Below are positions 8,794-17,591 of a stretch of DNA of 64,000 nt, piece after piece; position 1 is the first letter of the stretch; each line of letters begins with the position of its first letter. The stretch lies in assembly GCF_011440275.1 (NCBI RefSeq), contig NZ_JAAOIV010000009.1, positions 62,001 to 126,000 of the forward strand, read 5' to 3'. The DNA comes from Metallococcus carri. Its GTDB lineage: Bacteria; Actinomycetota; Actinomycetes; Actinomycetales; Dermatophilaceae. The notes beneath the pieces were generated by a model, which was not told where the DNA came from, ran no database searches, and saw only the letters and a program-made list of their open reading frames with translations. Made by a program: the position numbers and the translations under genes.

Positions 8794-9167
8794 AAGCCAT
8801 CCTCGACACCTCGGTGCTCATCGGTGACGATGCGCCGACCGGCGTGGAGGCTGGGATCAGCGTCGTGTCGATCACGGAACTGCACTTCGGTGTGCTGGTG
8901 GCTCGAGATGACGACGAGCGCGCCCGCCGGGTGCAGCGGCTGGCAGCCGTGGAGGCGACCTTCGATCCGTTGCCCGTCAGCGCCGAAGTGGCCCGCATTT
9001 GGGGTCGCCTGGCCGCCGCGGTCACCCAGCGAGGTGGGAATCCACGCCGCCGTCAGCTGGACCTGGCCATCGCGGCGACCGCCATCGCCGAAGAAGCGCC
9101 GCTGCTCACCCATAACCTGGCCGACTTCGAGATCATCAACGACCTCGTCACCGCGCATCGCCCGTGA
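8790..9167 (+). CDS. vapC: PIN-domain ribonuclease toxin (VapC)
   Basis: A 125-residue PIN domain with all acidic active-site positions visible: the first Asp in KAILDTSVLIGDD, the Glu in ISVVSITELHFGVL, the Asp in RQLDLAIAATAI and the last Asp in LLTHNLADFEIIND. These coordinate Mg2+ for single-strand RNA cleavage, in characterised VapCs usually of tRNA or rRNA loops. The GTG start is set by the four-base overlap with the antitoxin. The pair sits right after the broken glycosyltransferase region, which fits a recombination-prone spot but does not prove it. Confidence 0.9.
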   Translation: MKAILDTSVLIGDDAPTGVEAGISVVSITELHFGVLVARDDDERARRVQRLAAVEATFDPLPVSAEVARIWGRLAAAVTQRGGNPRRRQLDLAIAATAIAEEAPLLTHNLADFEIINDLVTAHRP

Positions 9168-9251
9168 GCAACCTGCGGGAACTGTCGCTGGAGGGCCTCG
9201 CTCCTGCGTGACCGGTGTGCGAACGCGGGTTTCTGAGCGGTCTCGTGACGC

Positions 9252-9289
9252 GTTGAGGCCCCCGGCATATGAGCACCGGGGGCCTCAAC
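9252..9289. terminator. Bidirectional hairpin between vapC and the catalase gene
   Basis: A perfect 14-bp stem (9252-9265 pairing with 9276-9289, arms rich in GGCCCCCGG) closes a 10-base loop. It lies between the convergent ends of vapC and the catalase gene. There is no U tract, as is common for actinobacterial terminators. Nothing else is visible in 9168-9307. Confidence 0.75.
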
Positions 9290-9307
9290 GGCTGGAACGA
9301 TTCAGCG

Positions 9308-11443
9308 TCAGCCGGTGAAGACCTCGCGGTCCCAGAACCGCAGCGCGGCGCAGGTCTCGAGGAAGGTCGTGACGTCCTTCGCCGCGCCCACCTTGACGAA
9401 GCCGTCGTCCGGCTCTACCCCGGTGGCGTCGAAGAGCGGCTGGGCGCTCTCGGCATACGCGACGAACTTGAAGTGGTTGAAGGCGTCGTTGACGAAGTCC
9501 TTGGCGGCCGGGTGCTTGGCCAGCTGCGCGACGGACTCCTCCCCCGGCACCAGCGCGACAGCGTCGAAGAGCACCGACGGGCCACCGGCGATGGCGTCCT
9601 CGGCCTCCAGCAGCGTGCCGTCGGACAGCTTCGCCCCACCGGCCTTCGGCGCGACGACGCTCACCAGCACGCCCGCCTTGTTGGCGGTCGTCTGGATCGC
9701 CTTGACCAGCTTGGCGTCCGCGCCGTCGCTGATCAGCAGGCCGATCTTGCGGCCCGCGAAGGACTCCGGCAGGTATGCCGTCATCGACAGCTTCGGCGAC
9801 GGGTCGAGGTCGGTGCGGACCTTCGCGGCCGGCTTCGACGCCTTGGGCAGGTCCAGGCCGAGCCCGTCGGCGATCGTCGCGGCGAGCTGCTCGTCGACAT
9901 TGCGCAGGTTGGCGAGCACGCGGCTGCGGATGTCGGGCGAGACGACCTTGCCCAGCTCGAAGGTGTAGCCGTCGATGATGTGCTGCTGCTCCACCTCGCT
10001 CTGGCTGATCCAGAACTGCCGCGCCTGGCTGTAGTGGTCGGCGAAGGACTCCGCCCGCACGCGACGCGTCGGGCCGGCTTCCTCCCGCGCCACCGTGCGG
10101 TAGCCCTGCTCGGCATCGGCACGCGGGCCGCGGTTGGCCCCGGCATACGAATTGGGCTCGTAGTTGGCGGTGCCGGAGTGCTGCGCCATCTGCATGTGAC
10201 CGTCGCGCTGGAAGTGCGCGACCGGGCAGCGGGGTGCGTTCACCGGGATCTGGGTGAAATTGGTGCTGCCGAGCCGCTTCAGCTGGGTGTCCAGATAGGA
10301 GAAGTTGCGGCCCTGCAGCAGCGGGTCGTTGGTGAAGTCGATGCCCGGCACGACGTTGCCGGTGCAGAACGCCACCTGCTCGGTCTCGTCGAAGACATTG
10401 TCGACGACCCGGTTGAGCGTCATCCGCCCGATCGTGCGGATCGGCACCAGCTCCTCCGGCACGACCTTGGTCGGGTCGAGGATGTCGAAGTCGAAGGAGT
10501 CGGCGAACTCGTCGTCGAACAACTGCACGCCGAGGTCCCACTGCGGGAAGTCACCGGACTGGATCGCATCCCACAGGTCCCGGCGGTGGAAGTCGGGGTC
10601 GGCACCGTTGATCTTGACCGCTTCGTTCCACACCACCGACTGCACGCCCTGCACCGGCGTCCAGTGGAACTTCACGTAGGTCGAGCCACCCTCGGCGTTG
10701 ACGAACCGGAAGGTGTGCACGCCGAAGCCCTGCATGAACCGCAGCGACCGCGGGATCGCCCGGTCCGACATCTGCCACAACGTCATGTGCGTGGCCTCGG
10801 GCATGAGCGACACGAAATCCCAGAAGGTGTCGTGCGCCGACTGCGCCTGCGGCCAGCCCTTGTCCTGCTCCTCCTTCACCGAGTGAACGAGGTCGGGGAA
10901 CTTGATCGCGTCCTGGATGAAGAAGACCGGGATGTTGTTGCCGACCAGGTCCCAGTTGCCCTCGTCGGTGTAGAACTTCACCGCGAAACCGCGCACATCG
11001 CGGGCGAGGTCCGGCGAACCCAGGTTGCCCGCCACGGTCGAGAACCGCACGAAGGTCTCGGTCTGCTTGCCCTTCTCGGCGAACAGGCCGGCCTGGGTGA
11101 TCTCCGGGATCGGGTCGGTGCACTCGAAGACGCCGTGCGCGCCGTAACCGCGGGCGTGCACCACCCGCTCCGGGATGCGCTCGTGGTCGAAGTGGAAGAT
11201 CTTCTCGCGCATCGCGAAGTCTTCCAGCAGGGTCGGGCCGCGGTCGCCCACCTTGAGGCTGTTCTGGTCGTCCGACATGGGGACGCCCTGCGCGGTGGTC
11301 ATCACCTGGCCTTCGCTCGGGCTCTGGTGCAGTTCACCGCCGTTGCCGTAGCTGACGTCGCCGACCTCGGTGGGTTCGGGCGTCTTGGACGGGGCGCGCT
11401 CTGGAGCCTTGGCCGACTTTTTCGGAGTGGTTTCAGAGGTCAT
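9308..11443 (-). CDS. katE: Large-subunit clade 2 catalase with C-terminal DJ-1/PfpI domain
   Basis: 711 residues from ATG 11443. The core is a monofunctional heme catalase: catalytic His in [15 protein letters not shown], Asn region [18 protein letters not shown], and the distal block [33 protein letters not shown]. The C-terminal 150-190 residues ([24 protein letters not shown]) form the flavodoxin/DJ-1-like domain that marks HPII-type enzymes, compared with about 480 residues for small catalases. It decomposes H2O2 in the cytoplasm. A Lys/Pro-rich N-terminal tail (about 20 residues) precedes the core. An upstream in-frame extension to 11584 is low-complexity intergenic sequence and was not used. 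Confidence 0.93.
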   Translation of the reverse strand: MTSETTPKKSAKAPERAPSKTPEPTEVGDVSYGNGGELHQSPSEGQVMTTAQGVPMSDDQNSLKVGDRGPTLLEDFAMREKIFHFDHERIPERVVHARGYGAHGVFECTDPIPEITQAGLFAEKGKQTETFVRFSTVAGNLGSPDLARDVRGFAVKFYTDEGNWDLVGNNIPVFFIQDAIKFPDLVHSVKEEQDKGWPQAQSAHDTFWDFVSLMPEATHMTLWQMSDRAIPRSLRFMQGFGVHTFRFVNAEGGSTYVKFHWTPVQGVQSVVWNEAVKINGADPDFHRRDLWDAIQSGDFPQWDLGVQLFDDEFADSFDFDILDPTKVVPEELVPIRTIGRMTLNRVVDNVFDETEQVAFCTGNVVPGIDFTNDPLLQGRNFSYLDTQLKRLGSTNFTQIPVNAPRCPVAHFQRDGHMQMAQHSGTANYEPNSYAGANRGPRADAEQGYRTVAREEAGPTRRVRAESFADHYSQARQFWISQSEVEQQHIIDGYTFELGKVVSPDIRSRVLANLRNVDEQLAATIADGLGLDLPKASKPAAKVRTDLDPSPKLSMTAYLPESFAGRKIGLLISDGADAKLVKAIQTTANKAGVLVSVVAPKAGGAKLSDGTLLEAEDAIAGGPSVLFDAVALVPGEESVAQLAKHPAAKDFVNDAFNHFKFVAYAESAQPLFDATGVEPDDGFVKVGAAKDVTTFLETCAALRFWDREVFTG

Positions 11444-11629
11444 GGGCACACCGTATGGCAGCGGCCCCGCTCGCCCCACCACCCACAGGTGCGAAATTCT
11501 TTCGCCGCCACCGGGCACCATTGGGTATGCCGAGTGCCGCGCCTCCCAGCCCGGCCAACCGTCAGATGAGCCTGGCCTTCGCACGGGCTACTCTAAACTT
11601 CTACTCTCACATTTCGTTCGAGTAGCTGC

Positions 11630-12868
11630 TCACGCGATGAGCCCGGCGCCGACCGTCACCCCGGTGGCCTCGTCGATCAGGATGAACGAGCCGGTGGTGC
11701 GATTGTCGGCATACGAGTCGGTGACGATCGGCTGCGACAAGCGCAAGGTGACCTGACCGATTTCGTTGAGCCCCAACGATTCTGGCGAGCCGAGCGGTTC
11801 GAGGGTGTTGACGTCGAGCTGGGTGGCGAGCGCTCCGACCACGGCCCGGCCGGTGCGCGTCGTGTGCTTGAACGCGAGCTTCTGCCCGGTGCGCAGCGGG
11901 GCGGACGCCATCCAGCACACCGTGGCCTCGACCGCGCGCGTCACCTCCGGCGCGGCCTCGACCGCGCAGATCACGTCGCCGCGGGAGATGTCGATGTCGT
12001 CCTCGAGCCGCAGGGTCACCGAGAGCCCGTCGGGCGCCGTCTCCAGCGTGCGGTCGAACAGGTCGATGCCGGCGATGCGCGAGCGCTGGCCGCTCGGCAG
12101 GACGACCACCTCGTCGCCCGGCGCGAAGGCACCTCCGGTAACGCGGCCGGCATACCCGCGATAGTCGTGATGCTCCTGCGACTTGGGCCGGATGACGTAC
12201 TGCACAGGCAGCCGCGCGGCGACCCGGGAGCGGCGGCGCACCTCGACCGTCTCGAGATAGTCCAGCAGCGCCGGCCCCTCGTACCACGGCATGTGCTGCG
12301 AGCGCTCGACGACGTTGTCGCCGCGCAGTGCGGACACCGGGATCACGCTGATGCCCGGCACGTCGAGCTTGGCCGCGAACGCGGTGAACTCCTCGTCGAT
12401 CCGGTCGAAGACGGCCTGGTCGTAATCGACGAGGTCCATCTTGTTGACCGCCAGCACGATGTGCGGCACACCGAGCAGCGACAGCAACACCGCGTGCCGC
12501 CGGGACTGCTCGGACAGCCCGCGCCGCGCGTCGACGAGCACCAGCCCGAGGTCGGCGGTCGAGGCGCCGGTGACCATGTTGCGGGTGTACTCCACGTGCC
12601 CCGGGGTGTCGGCGATGATGAACTTGCGCCGCGGCGTCGCGAAATAGCGATAGGCCACGTCGATCGTGATGCCCTGCTCCCGCTCCGAGCGCAACCCGTC
12701 AGTCAGCAGCGCCAAGTCGGTGTAGTCGTATCCCTTTGAGCGAGAAGTGGATTCGACCGCTTCGAGCTGGTCTTCGAAGATCGCCTTGGAGTCCAGCAGC
12801 AGCCGCCCGATGAGCGTCGACTTGCCGTCGTCGACCGAGCCGGCGGTGGCGAAACGCAACAGGTCCAT
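11630..12868 (-). CDS. cysN: Sulfate adenylyltransferase subunit 1 (GTPase)
   Basis: A 412-residue translational-GTPase relative with G1 AGSVDDGKST, G3 DTPGHVEYTRNM, G4 NKMDLVDYD and G5 SALRGDN, then beta-barrel domains 2 and 3. CysN hydrolyses GTP to drive CysD-catalysed formation of adenosine 5'-phosphosulfate from sulfate and ATP. It lacks a fused APS kinase; that activity is the separate, divergently transcribed cysC. The ATG immediately follows the CysD stop with no gap, so the two are one transcriptional unit. Confidence 0.95.
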   Translation of the reverse strand: MDLLRFATAGSVDDGKSTLIGRLLLDSKAIFEDQLEAVESTSRSKGYDYTDLALLTDGLRSEREQGITIDVAYRYFATPRRKFIIADTPGHVEYTRNMVTGASTADLGLVLVDARRGLSEQSRRHAVLLSLLGVPHIVLAVNKMDLVDYDQAVFDRIDEEFTAFAAKLDVPGISVIPVSALRGDNVVERSQHMPWYEGPALLDYLETVEVRRRSRVAARLPVQYVIRPKSQEHHDYRGYAGRVTGGAFAPGDEVVVLPSGQRSRIAGIDLFDRTLETAPDGLSVTLRLEDDIDISRGDVICAVEAAPEVTRAVEATVCWMASAPLRTGQKLAFKHTTRTGRAVVGALATQLDVNTLEPLGSPESLGLNEIGQVTLRLSQPIVTDSYADNRTTGSFILIDEATGVTVGAGLIA

Positions 12869-13831
12869 TTAGAAGTAACCCTCCTTCTTGCGGTCCTCCA
12901 TGGCGGCCTCGGAGAACCGGTCATCGCCGCGGGTCGCGCCGCGCTCGGTCACCCGCGCCACCGCCACCTCCTGCACGATCTGGTCGTATGACGAGGCCGT
13001 GCTCTCGAGGCATCCGGTGAGGGTCAGATCGCCCACGGTGCGGAAGCGGACCTCACGCTCGGTGACGACCTCCCCGTCGCGCAGCGGGTTGTGCGGCGAC
13101 TCCGACAGCAACATCCCGTCGCGCTCGAAAACCCTTCTGCGGTGGGCGAAATAGATCGACGGGATCTCCACCTGCTCGCGCGCGAGGTAGTGCCAGATGT
13201 CCAGCTCGGTCCAGTTGGACAGCGGGAAGACGCGCATGTGCTCGCCGGGGTGGATGCGGCCGTTGTAGAGCGACCACAGCTCGGGCCGTTGGTTCTTGGG
13301 GTCCCACTGGCCGAAGTCGTCGCGGTGGGAGTAGATGCGCTCCTTGGCCCGGGCCTTCTCCTCGTCGCGGCGGCCGCCACCGAAGGCCGCGGTGAACCCG
13401 TGCTCCTCGATGGCGTGCAGCAGCGTGCCGATCTGCAGCCGGTTGCGGCTGGTGCGCCCGTCGTCGACCACGACGCCATCGGCGATGGCCTGCTCGACCG
13501 ACGCGACAATGAGGCGCGCACCGAGCCGCTCGACCCAGTTGTCGCGCGTCTGCAGCACCTCCGGGAAGTCGTAACCCGTGTCGACCTGCAGCAGCGGGAA
13601 CGGGATGCGCGCCGGGTGAAAAGCCTTCTGCGCCAAGCGAAGCATCGTGATGGAGTCCTTGCCGCCGGAGAAGAGCAGCACCGGCCGCTCGAACTCGGCC
13701 GCGACCTCACGCAGGATGTGAATCGACTCAGCCTCCAGCAGATCAAGCTCGCTGAGCCGCTGCTGGTCGAGCTGGTCCGGCTGGTCCTGCGCGTCGTTGA
13801 CGGCGTCGGCGGCGCGTGCCTCGATGCTCAA
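12869..13831 (-). CDS. cysD: Sulfate adenylyltransferase subunit 2
   Basis: A 320-residue PP-loop ATP pyrophosphatase with the loop VLLFSGGKDSITMLRLA and the characteristic blocks QVDTGYDFPEVLQTRD, FGGGRRDEEKARAKERI, FPLSNWTELDIWHYL and the C-terminal EDRKKEGYF. It adenylylates sulfate to APS as a complex with CysN. The N-terminal 25 residues are Asp/Gln-rich and variable. It is divergent from cysC across about 110 bases, which must carry promoters for both directions. No APS or PAPS reductase, or sulfite reductase, is present in this window. Confidence 0.95.
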   Translation of the reverse strand: MSIEARAADAVNDAQDQPDQLDQQRLSELDLLEAESIHILREVAAEFERPVLLFSGGKDSITMLRLAQKAFHPARIPFPLLQVDTGYDFPEVLQTRDNWVERLGARLIVASVEQAIADGVVVDDGRTSRNRLQIGTLLHAIEEHGFTAAFGGGRRDEEKARAKERIYSHRDDFGQWDPKNQRPELWSLYNGRIHPGEHMRVFPLSNWTELDIWHYLAREQVEIPSIYFAHRRRVFERDGMLLSESPHNPLRDGEVVTEREVRFRTVGDLTLTGCLESTASSYDQIVQEVAVARVTERGATRGDDRFSEAAMEDRKKEGYF

Positions 13832-13943
13832 CGTCTCACTCCTTGGTGCCCGGTGGCATTGCTAAAACTCGTCGTTATGTTATCGGTAAGGATGCCTGCG
13901 GCGACTGACGTCCATATGGCAGACCCCGAACGACGAAAGAGGT
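13832..13943. promoter_or_regulatory. Divergent cysD / cysC promoter region
   Basis: This 112-base spacer serves both cysDN (-) and cysC (+). It contains the most AT-rich stretch nearby (TCGTCGTTATGTTATCGGTA at about 13868-13887), a likely core-promoter or regulator site. AAAGAGG just before 13944 fits the cysC RBS. No operator consensus was recognised. Confidence 0.4.
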
Positions 13944-15119
13944 ATGCCGGTGACCCTCGCGACCACCACCGTGCGGCTCGACGCCGACGCGCTGGACGAG
14001 CTGATGCTCGTGCGCGACGGACTGCTGCCGGTGACCGAGGTGGAATTGCCGCAGCTGGTGGAGGGTGCGCAGTTCGTCGACCTCGAAGGGGTGGTCGTCG
14101 CGACCGTCGAGGCTGGCGAATTGCGTTGGGGCACAGACGATTCCCGCGCGTTCGCAGGGCTGTATGGCTCGTCGCTGGTTGAGGAAGGGCGCGAGGAACG
14201 AGCGACCGCCTCGAAACCCGACGAGCCCAGTGGTTTCGACGCGGGGCTCGCAAGCTCGCCCCTTGCTCAACCACCGAAATCTTCCGCAAGCTCGCCCCTT
14301 GCTCAACCACCGAGATCTTCCGCGTCGAAACCTGGGGTCTGGGTCGAGCACGCCGCGGACCACCTCGCCGAGCACGCACCCCGCGACGCCGTGCTGCTGG
14401 TGCCCACCTCCCCCAGCCACGACCTGTCGCACCGCGCAGCCGCGGCCCTGCGATCCGCGCTCACCGCCGCAGCGACCCGCCCCGACCTCACCGTCGCCGC
14501 CGTGCCGGTCAACCTCGAGACCCATCCGCAGCGCCGCCGAGCCATCGAAGCGGCATACGGCATCGGCGAGACGATCACGCTTGACGGAAAGCCAAGCAGC
14601 ACAGGCACTTTCGTGCTGTTCACCGGTCTGTCGGGTTCGGGCAAGTCGACCCTCGCCCGCGGCGTGCGCGAGGCCCTCACCGCGCGCGGCGAAACCGTCA
14701 CCCTGCTCGACGGTGACGTGGTGCGGCGCGAACTGTCCGCCGGCCTCGGCTTCTCCCCGCAGGACCGCGACACCAATGTCCGGCGGATCGGCTGGGTCGG
14801 CGCGCAGATCGCGGCCCACGGCGGCTTCGTGCTCGCCTGCCCGATTGCGCCGTATGACGCGACGCGACGGGATGTGCGCCGCACGGTGGAGCGCGCCGGG
14901 GCCCGGCTGGTGCTGGTGCACGTGGCCACCCCGCTCACCGAATGCGAGCGCCGCGACCGCAAGGGGCTCTACGCTCGTGCCCGCCGCGGCGAGATCCCCG
15001 ACTTCACCGGCATCTCCGCCCCCTACGAGGCGCCGCTGGATGCCGATCTCGTCATCGACACCACCGGGCTGGCCGACGAGGACGCGGTCGCGACGGTGCT
15101 GCGCGCGCTGCCCGACTGA
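13944..15119 (+). CDS. cysC: Adenylylsulfate kinase with N-terminal Sat-like region and in-frame repeat insert
   Basis: 391 residues. The C-terminal half (about 208-391) is APS kinase: Walker A FTGLSGSGKST, DGDVVRRELSAGLGFSPQDRDTNVRR, IAPYDATRRDVR and KGLYARARRGEIPDFTGISAPYEAP. It phosphorylates APS to PAPS. The N-terminal 75 residues (LDADALDELMLVRDGLLPVTEVELP) faintly recall the first domain of ATP sulfurylases. Between them, residues about 78-130 are encoded by a REP-like palindromic repeat (14175-14333) that stays in frame, giving Ser/Lys/Pro-rich sequence with a near-duplicated 12-residue unit. Stand-alone CysC is usually about 180-210 residues. Confidence 0.88.
   Translation: MPVTLATTTVRLDADALDELMLVRDGLLPVTEVELPQLVEGAQFVDLEGVVVATVEAGELRWGTDDSRAFAGLYGSSLVEEGREERATASKPDEPSGFDAGLASSPLAQPPKSSASSPLAQPPRSSASKPGVWVEHAADHLAEHAPRDAVLLVPTSPSHDLSHRAAAALRSALTAAATRPDLTVAAVPVNLETHPQRRRAIEAAYGIGETITLDGKPSSTGTFVLFTGLSGSGKSTLARGVREALTARGETVTLLDGDVVRRELSAGLGFSPQDRDTNVRRIGWVGAQIAAHGGFVLACPIAPYDATRRDVRRTVERAGARLVLVHVATPLTECERRDRKGLYARARRGEIPDFTGISAPYEAPLDADLVIDTTGLADEDAVATVLRALPD
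14175..14333. repeat. REP-like palindromic repeat inside cysC
   Basis: A forward copy GGTTGAGG...CTCGAAACC (14175-14218) is followed by an inverted copy GGTTTCGACG...GCTCAACCA (14231-14273). A second, nearly identical 36-base segment ending GCTCAACCA comes next (to about 14310), and then GCGTCGAAACC at about 14322-14333. The same GGTTGAG/CGAAACC ends occur in the intergenic repeat at 54314-54480. The insert length keeps the cysC frame open. Confidence 0.75.
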
Positions 15120-15187
15120 GGGTTATCCACAAGCGCCACAGCGGGATTCGGTCCGGTCCCGCAATCCTGGGGCGTATGACGAAGAGC

Positions 15188-15805
15188 TCAGCTGCGCAGC
15201 GCGCGGATGACCGGGCCGATCACCGCGTCGATCTCGTCCGCCATCCGCTCGAAGGCCGCGTCGCCACGACGGAATGGGTCAGGTATGTCGGCCGACTCCT
15301 CGCTGCGCGGATGCACGAGCGAGCGCCGCCGGGCAGCGCCACTGACGACGAGCGCGACCTCCGACATACCGGGCTCGTCGAGGAAGGACGGGGCCGGCAC
15401 GCCCGGCGCCATCTCCCGCACCAGGTCGCTGAAGTCGGTCAGGGCGAAGGTCCGGCGCAGACCGGCCGGCTCGATCCGCACGACCTCGGCCCGATGGTCG
15501 CGAGTCGCGCACAACACCAGATCGGCCGCGGCGATCATCGCCGGCGTCAACTGCCGAGCCCGGAAGCCCGAGCCGTCGATGCCGTGGCGATCGCGCAGCC
15601 GCACCAGCGACCCCTCCTCCATCGGGCGGTCGACGAGCGCGGTGGTGCCGGCGCTGGCCACCTGCACCCCGCTGCCGCGCAGCGCGTCCTGCAACAGCAG
15701 GTCGATATAGGGGGACCGGCAGACATTGCCGCTGCACACGATGAGGATCGTTCCGGTCGTCGCCACGCCCGCACGATAGCCGCCCGCACCGGTGAGTTCG
15801 GTCAC
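15188..15805 (-). CDS. Low-molecular-weight protein tyrosine phosphatase
   Basis: A 205-residue LMW-PTP with the P-loop Cys-x5-Arg (VCSGNVCRSP) near its start and the general-acid Asp in IPDPFRRG near the end. Such enzymes (Wzb/Ptp type) dephosphorylate tyrosine kinases that control capsule or exopolysaccharide assembly. The adjacent sugar-1-phosphate transferase gene fits that role, but no tyrosine kinase gene is in the window. The GTG start at 15805 has a GGGGGAGGGG stretch just upstream; an internal GTG at about 15766 would give a shorter protein starting VATTGTILIVCSGN. Convergent with cysC. Confidence 0.88.
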   Translation of the reverse strand: MTELTGAGGYRAGVATTGTILIVCSGNVCRSPYIDLLLQDALRGSGVQVASAGTTALVDRPMEEGSLVRLRDRHGIDGSGFRARQLTPAMIAAADLVLCATRDHRAEVVRIEPAGLRRTFALTDFSDLVREMAPGVPAPSFLDEPGMSEVALVVSGAARRRSLVHPRSEESADIPDPFRRGDAAFERMADEIDAVIGPVIRALRS

Positions 15806-16098
15806 CCCCTCCCCCGGGGTGAGCCGTCATCCTGACCGAATCTTGACCATGTGAGCAGCGCCATAGCCCACCTTGGCTTGGAACGTTCAAATTACCGTTG
15901 ATACTGATCACGCCCCGGTTTTGCAGGGAACTGCAGACCTGGGTGGCAAGCTCCCGGTGGGCGAACGGCATACCGCACGGCGCGCTCAGCTTGCAGGGAC
16001 CTTTACCGTTCCTTTACAGTAACCAAAACGTAAGTTAGGTCGCAGCCGCGGGGACAGACGACCATCCGACACCCACACACCCAGGGGAGCTCAGCACG
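15806..16098 (+). promoter_or_regulatory. Long leader/promoter region of the sugar-phosphate transferase gene
   Basis: 293 bases without a gene. It holds AT-richer patches (AACGTTCAAATTACCGTTGA at about 15882-15901; CTTTACCGTTCCTTTACAGT at 16001-16020), a direct repeat TTGCAGGGA(A/C)CT at 15921-15932 and 15991-16002, and GGGGAGCTC as RBS before 16099. TTACCGTT occurs twice. The distance and repeats suggest a regulated promoter or structured 5' leader. No known riboswitch consensus was recognised. Confidence 0.4.
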
Positions 16099-17469
16099 AT
16101 GGTCACCATTCAGACGACCGCGACGCGACTTCGGTCTCGGCGCGGCGCCCGTCAGATGCGCGCGCAGCTGACCATCACCACCCTCGTCATCGACGCCCTC
16201 GTCGGTCTCCTCGTCGCCGGCGCCGTCAGCCAGTTCGAGAGCGACCGGTTCGGCCTGAGCCACGACTGGCGCCCGATCTCCTGGTTCGTCGTCTGGTTCG
16301 CCGCCGCCGCCACGATCGGCATCGGCCGCTCGCTGCGCGGCATGCACGGCACCGGCACGCTGATCAGCGCAGCCATCGCGCTCATCGGCTGCACGCTGGT
16401 CGACGCGATCGACCGCCGGCCGCACGGTGAGCTCGGCGCGCTGATGCTCGTCGCCACCCTGAGCGTCGTGCACTACGCGACATTCATCCTCGCCTCGCGA
16501 CGCTTCCCTGAGCGCACCCTGCGCATCGTCGCCGAGCCGACCCCCGGCCAGCCGTGCGAGACGCCGATGGACCCCAGCGTCGTGTCCCTGGTCACCACCG
16601 CGCCGTCGCTGGACTCCTCGGCCACCACCGAGCTGGTCGAGCAGGTGCGTCGTGAGGTGGACCGCTCGCTCGCCACCGCGGTCGAGGTGGAGCCCGACGT
16701 GCGGCTCAGCTCCGACGCCGTCCAGCACCTGGCCTGGGCGCTGCGCGACGAGCGCATCCCGCTGCGGTTCCTGGTTGCCACCGGCCAGCTGCGCTCGACC
16801 CGCACCCGTGCGCTCACCCATGGCGGCACCGCCGCCCTCGAGGTCGCCGAGCCGACCCCGGGCCTGCGCAGCAATGTCGCCAAGCGCGTCTTCGATGTGC
16901 TCGGCTCGATCTGGCTGATCATCGCCTTCGCGCCGCTGCTGGCCGTCGTCGCCATCCTGGTCAAGACCACCTCGCGCGGCCCGGTCATCTACCGCCAGAC
17001 CCGCGTCGGCCGCAACGGCGAGGACTTCGAGATCTTCAAGTTCCGCTCGATGAAGGAGGACGCCGACAGCGAGCTGCAGGCGCTCCTCGCCGCCCAGGGC
17101 ACCGACGGCACTCCCCTGTTCAAGCCCGAGGACGACCCGCGGATCACCCCGCTCGGCCGCTTCATCCGCCGCTACTCGATCGACGAGCTGCCCCAGCTGT
17201 TCAACGCGCTCGGTGGTTCGATGAGCCTGGTCGGCCCGCGCCCGCAGCGGCGCGCCGAGGTCGCGCTCTACGACTCGACCGACTACCACCGGCTCGGGGT
17301 GCGCCCCGGCCTGACCGGCCTGTGGCAGGTCTCCGGCCGTTCGCGCCTCAGCTGGGAGCAGGCCGTCGCCCTCGACGTCGACTACGCCCACAACTGGACG
17401 GTCTGGCTGGACATCAAGATCATCGCGCGCACGATCAAGGCCGTCCTGATGGGCGACGGCGCGCGCTGA
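16099..17469 (+). CDS. Polyprenyl-phosphate sugar-1-phosphate transferase (priming glycosyltransferase)
   Basis: 456 residues. The N-terminus carries about four hydrophobic helices (to about residue 135), then a soluble linker. The bacterial sugar transferase domain (about 260-456) shows KRVFDVLGS plus a membrane helix, YRQTRVGRNGEDFEIFKFRSM, DELPQLFNALGGSMSLVGPRPQRRAE and GLTGLWQVSGRSRLSW. The family (WbaP/WcaJ/CpsE) loads the first sugar phosphate onto undecaprenyl phosphate at the cytoplasmic face. It could start the glycan extended by the transferases at 3473-6519, though it is some 10 kb away with sulfate genes between. A strong terminator follows. Confidence 0.92.
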   Translation: MVTIQTTATRLRSRRGARQMRAQLTITTLVIDALVGLLVAGAVSQFESDRFGLSHDWRPISWFVVWFAAAATIGIGRSLRGMHGTGTLISAAIALIGCTLVDAIDRRPHGELGALMLVATLSVVHYATFILASRRFPERTLRIVAEPTPGQPCETPMDPSVVSLVTTAPSLDSSATTELVEQVRREVDRSLATAVEVEPDVRLSSDAVQHLAWALRDERIPLRFLVATGQLRSTRTRALTHGGTAALEVAEPTPGLRSNVAKRVFDVLGSIWLIIAFAPLLAVVAILVKTTSRGPVIYRQTRVGRNGEDFEIFKFRSMKEDADSELQALLAAQGTDGTPLFKPEDDPRITPLGRFIRRYSIDELPQLFNALGGSMSLVGPRPQRRAEVALYDSTDYHRLGVRPGLTGLWQVSGRSRLSWEQAVALDVDYAHNWTVWLDIKIIARTIKAVLMGDGAR

Positions 17470-17507
17470 ACCCCCTCGCGTATGCCGCCCTCGCGGCGGA
17501 TGCCGCC

Positions 17508-17549
17508 CCGAAGCCCGTTGACGCCGAGCGTCAGCGGGCTTCGGCTTTT
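17508..17549 (+). terminator. Intrinsic terminator after the priming glycosyltransferase
   Basis: CCGAAGCCCG (17508-17517) pairs with CGGGCTTCGG (17535-17544), and the inner bases TGACGC/GCGTCA pair as well around a tiny loop. CTTTTG follows directly. Stem plus T run make this the most canonical terminator in the window. Confidence 0.88.
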
Positions 17550-17591
17550 GCGGCCAGGTCGGGCCGGGTTCCGGCCAGGTCCAGCCAGGCC

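Noticed and set aside
9269-11569. A 766-residue open frame antisense to the catalase gene
   Set aside because: High-GC shadow: it follows third positions of katE, reads as Arg/Val/His/Leu-rich with no family signal, and has no RBS.
15890-16098. Riboswitch (for example c-di-AMP type) in the leader of the priming glycosyltransferase
   Set aside because: Repeats and stems are present, but no conserved riboswitch core could be matched by eye; left as a possible structured leader only.
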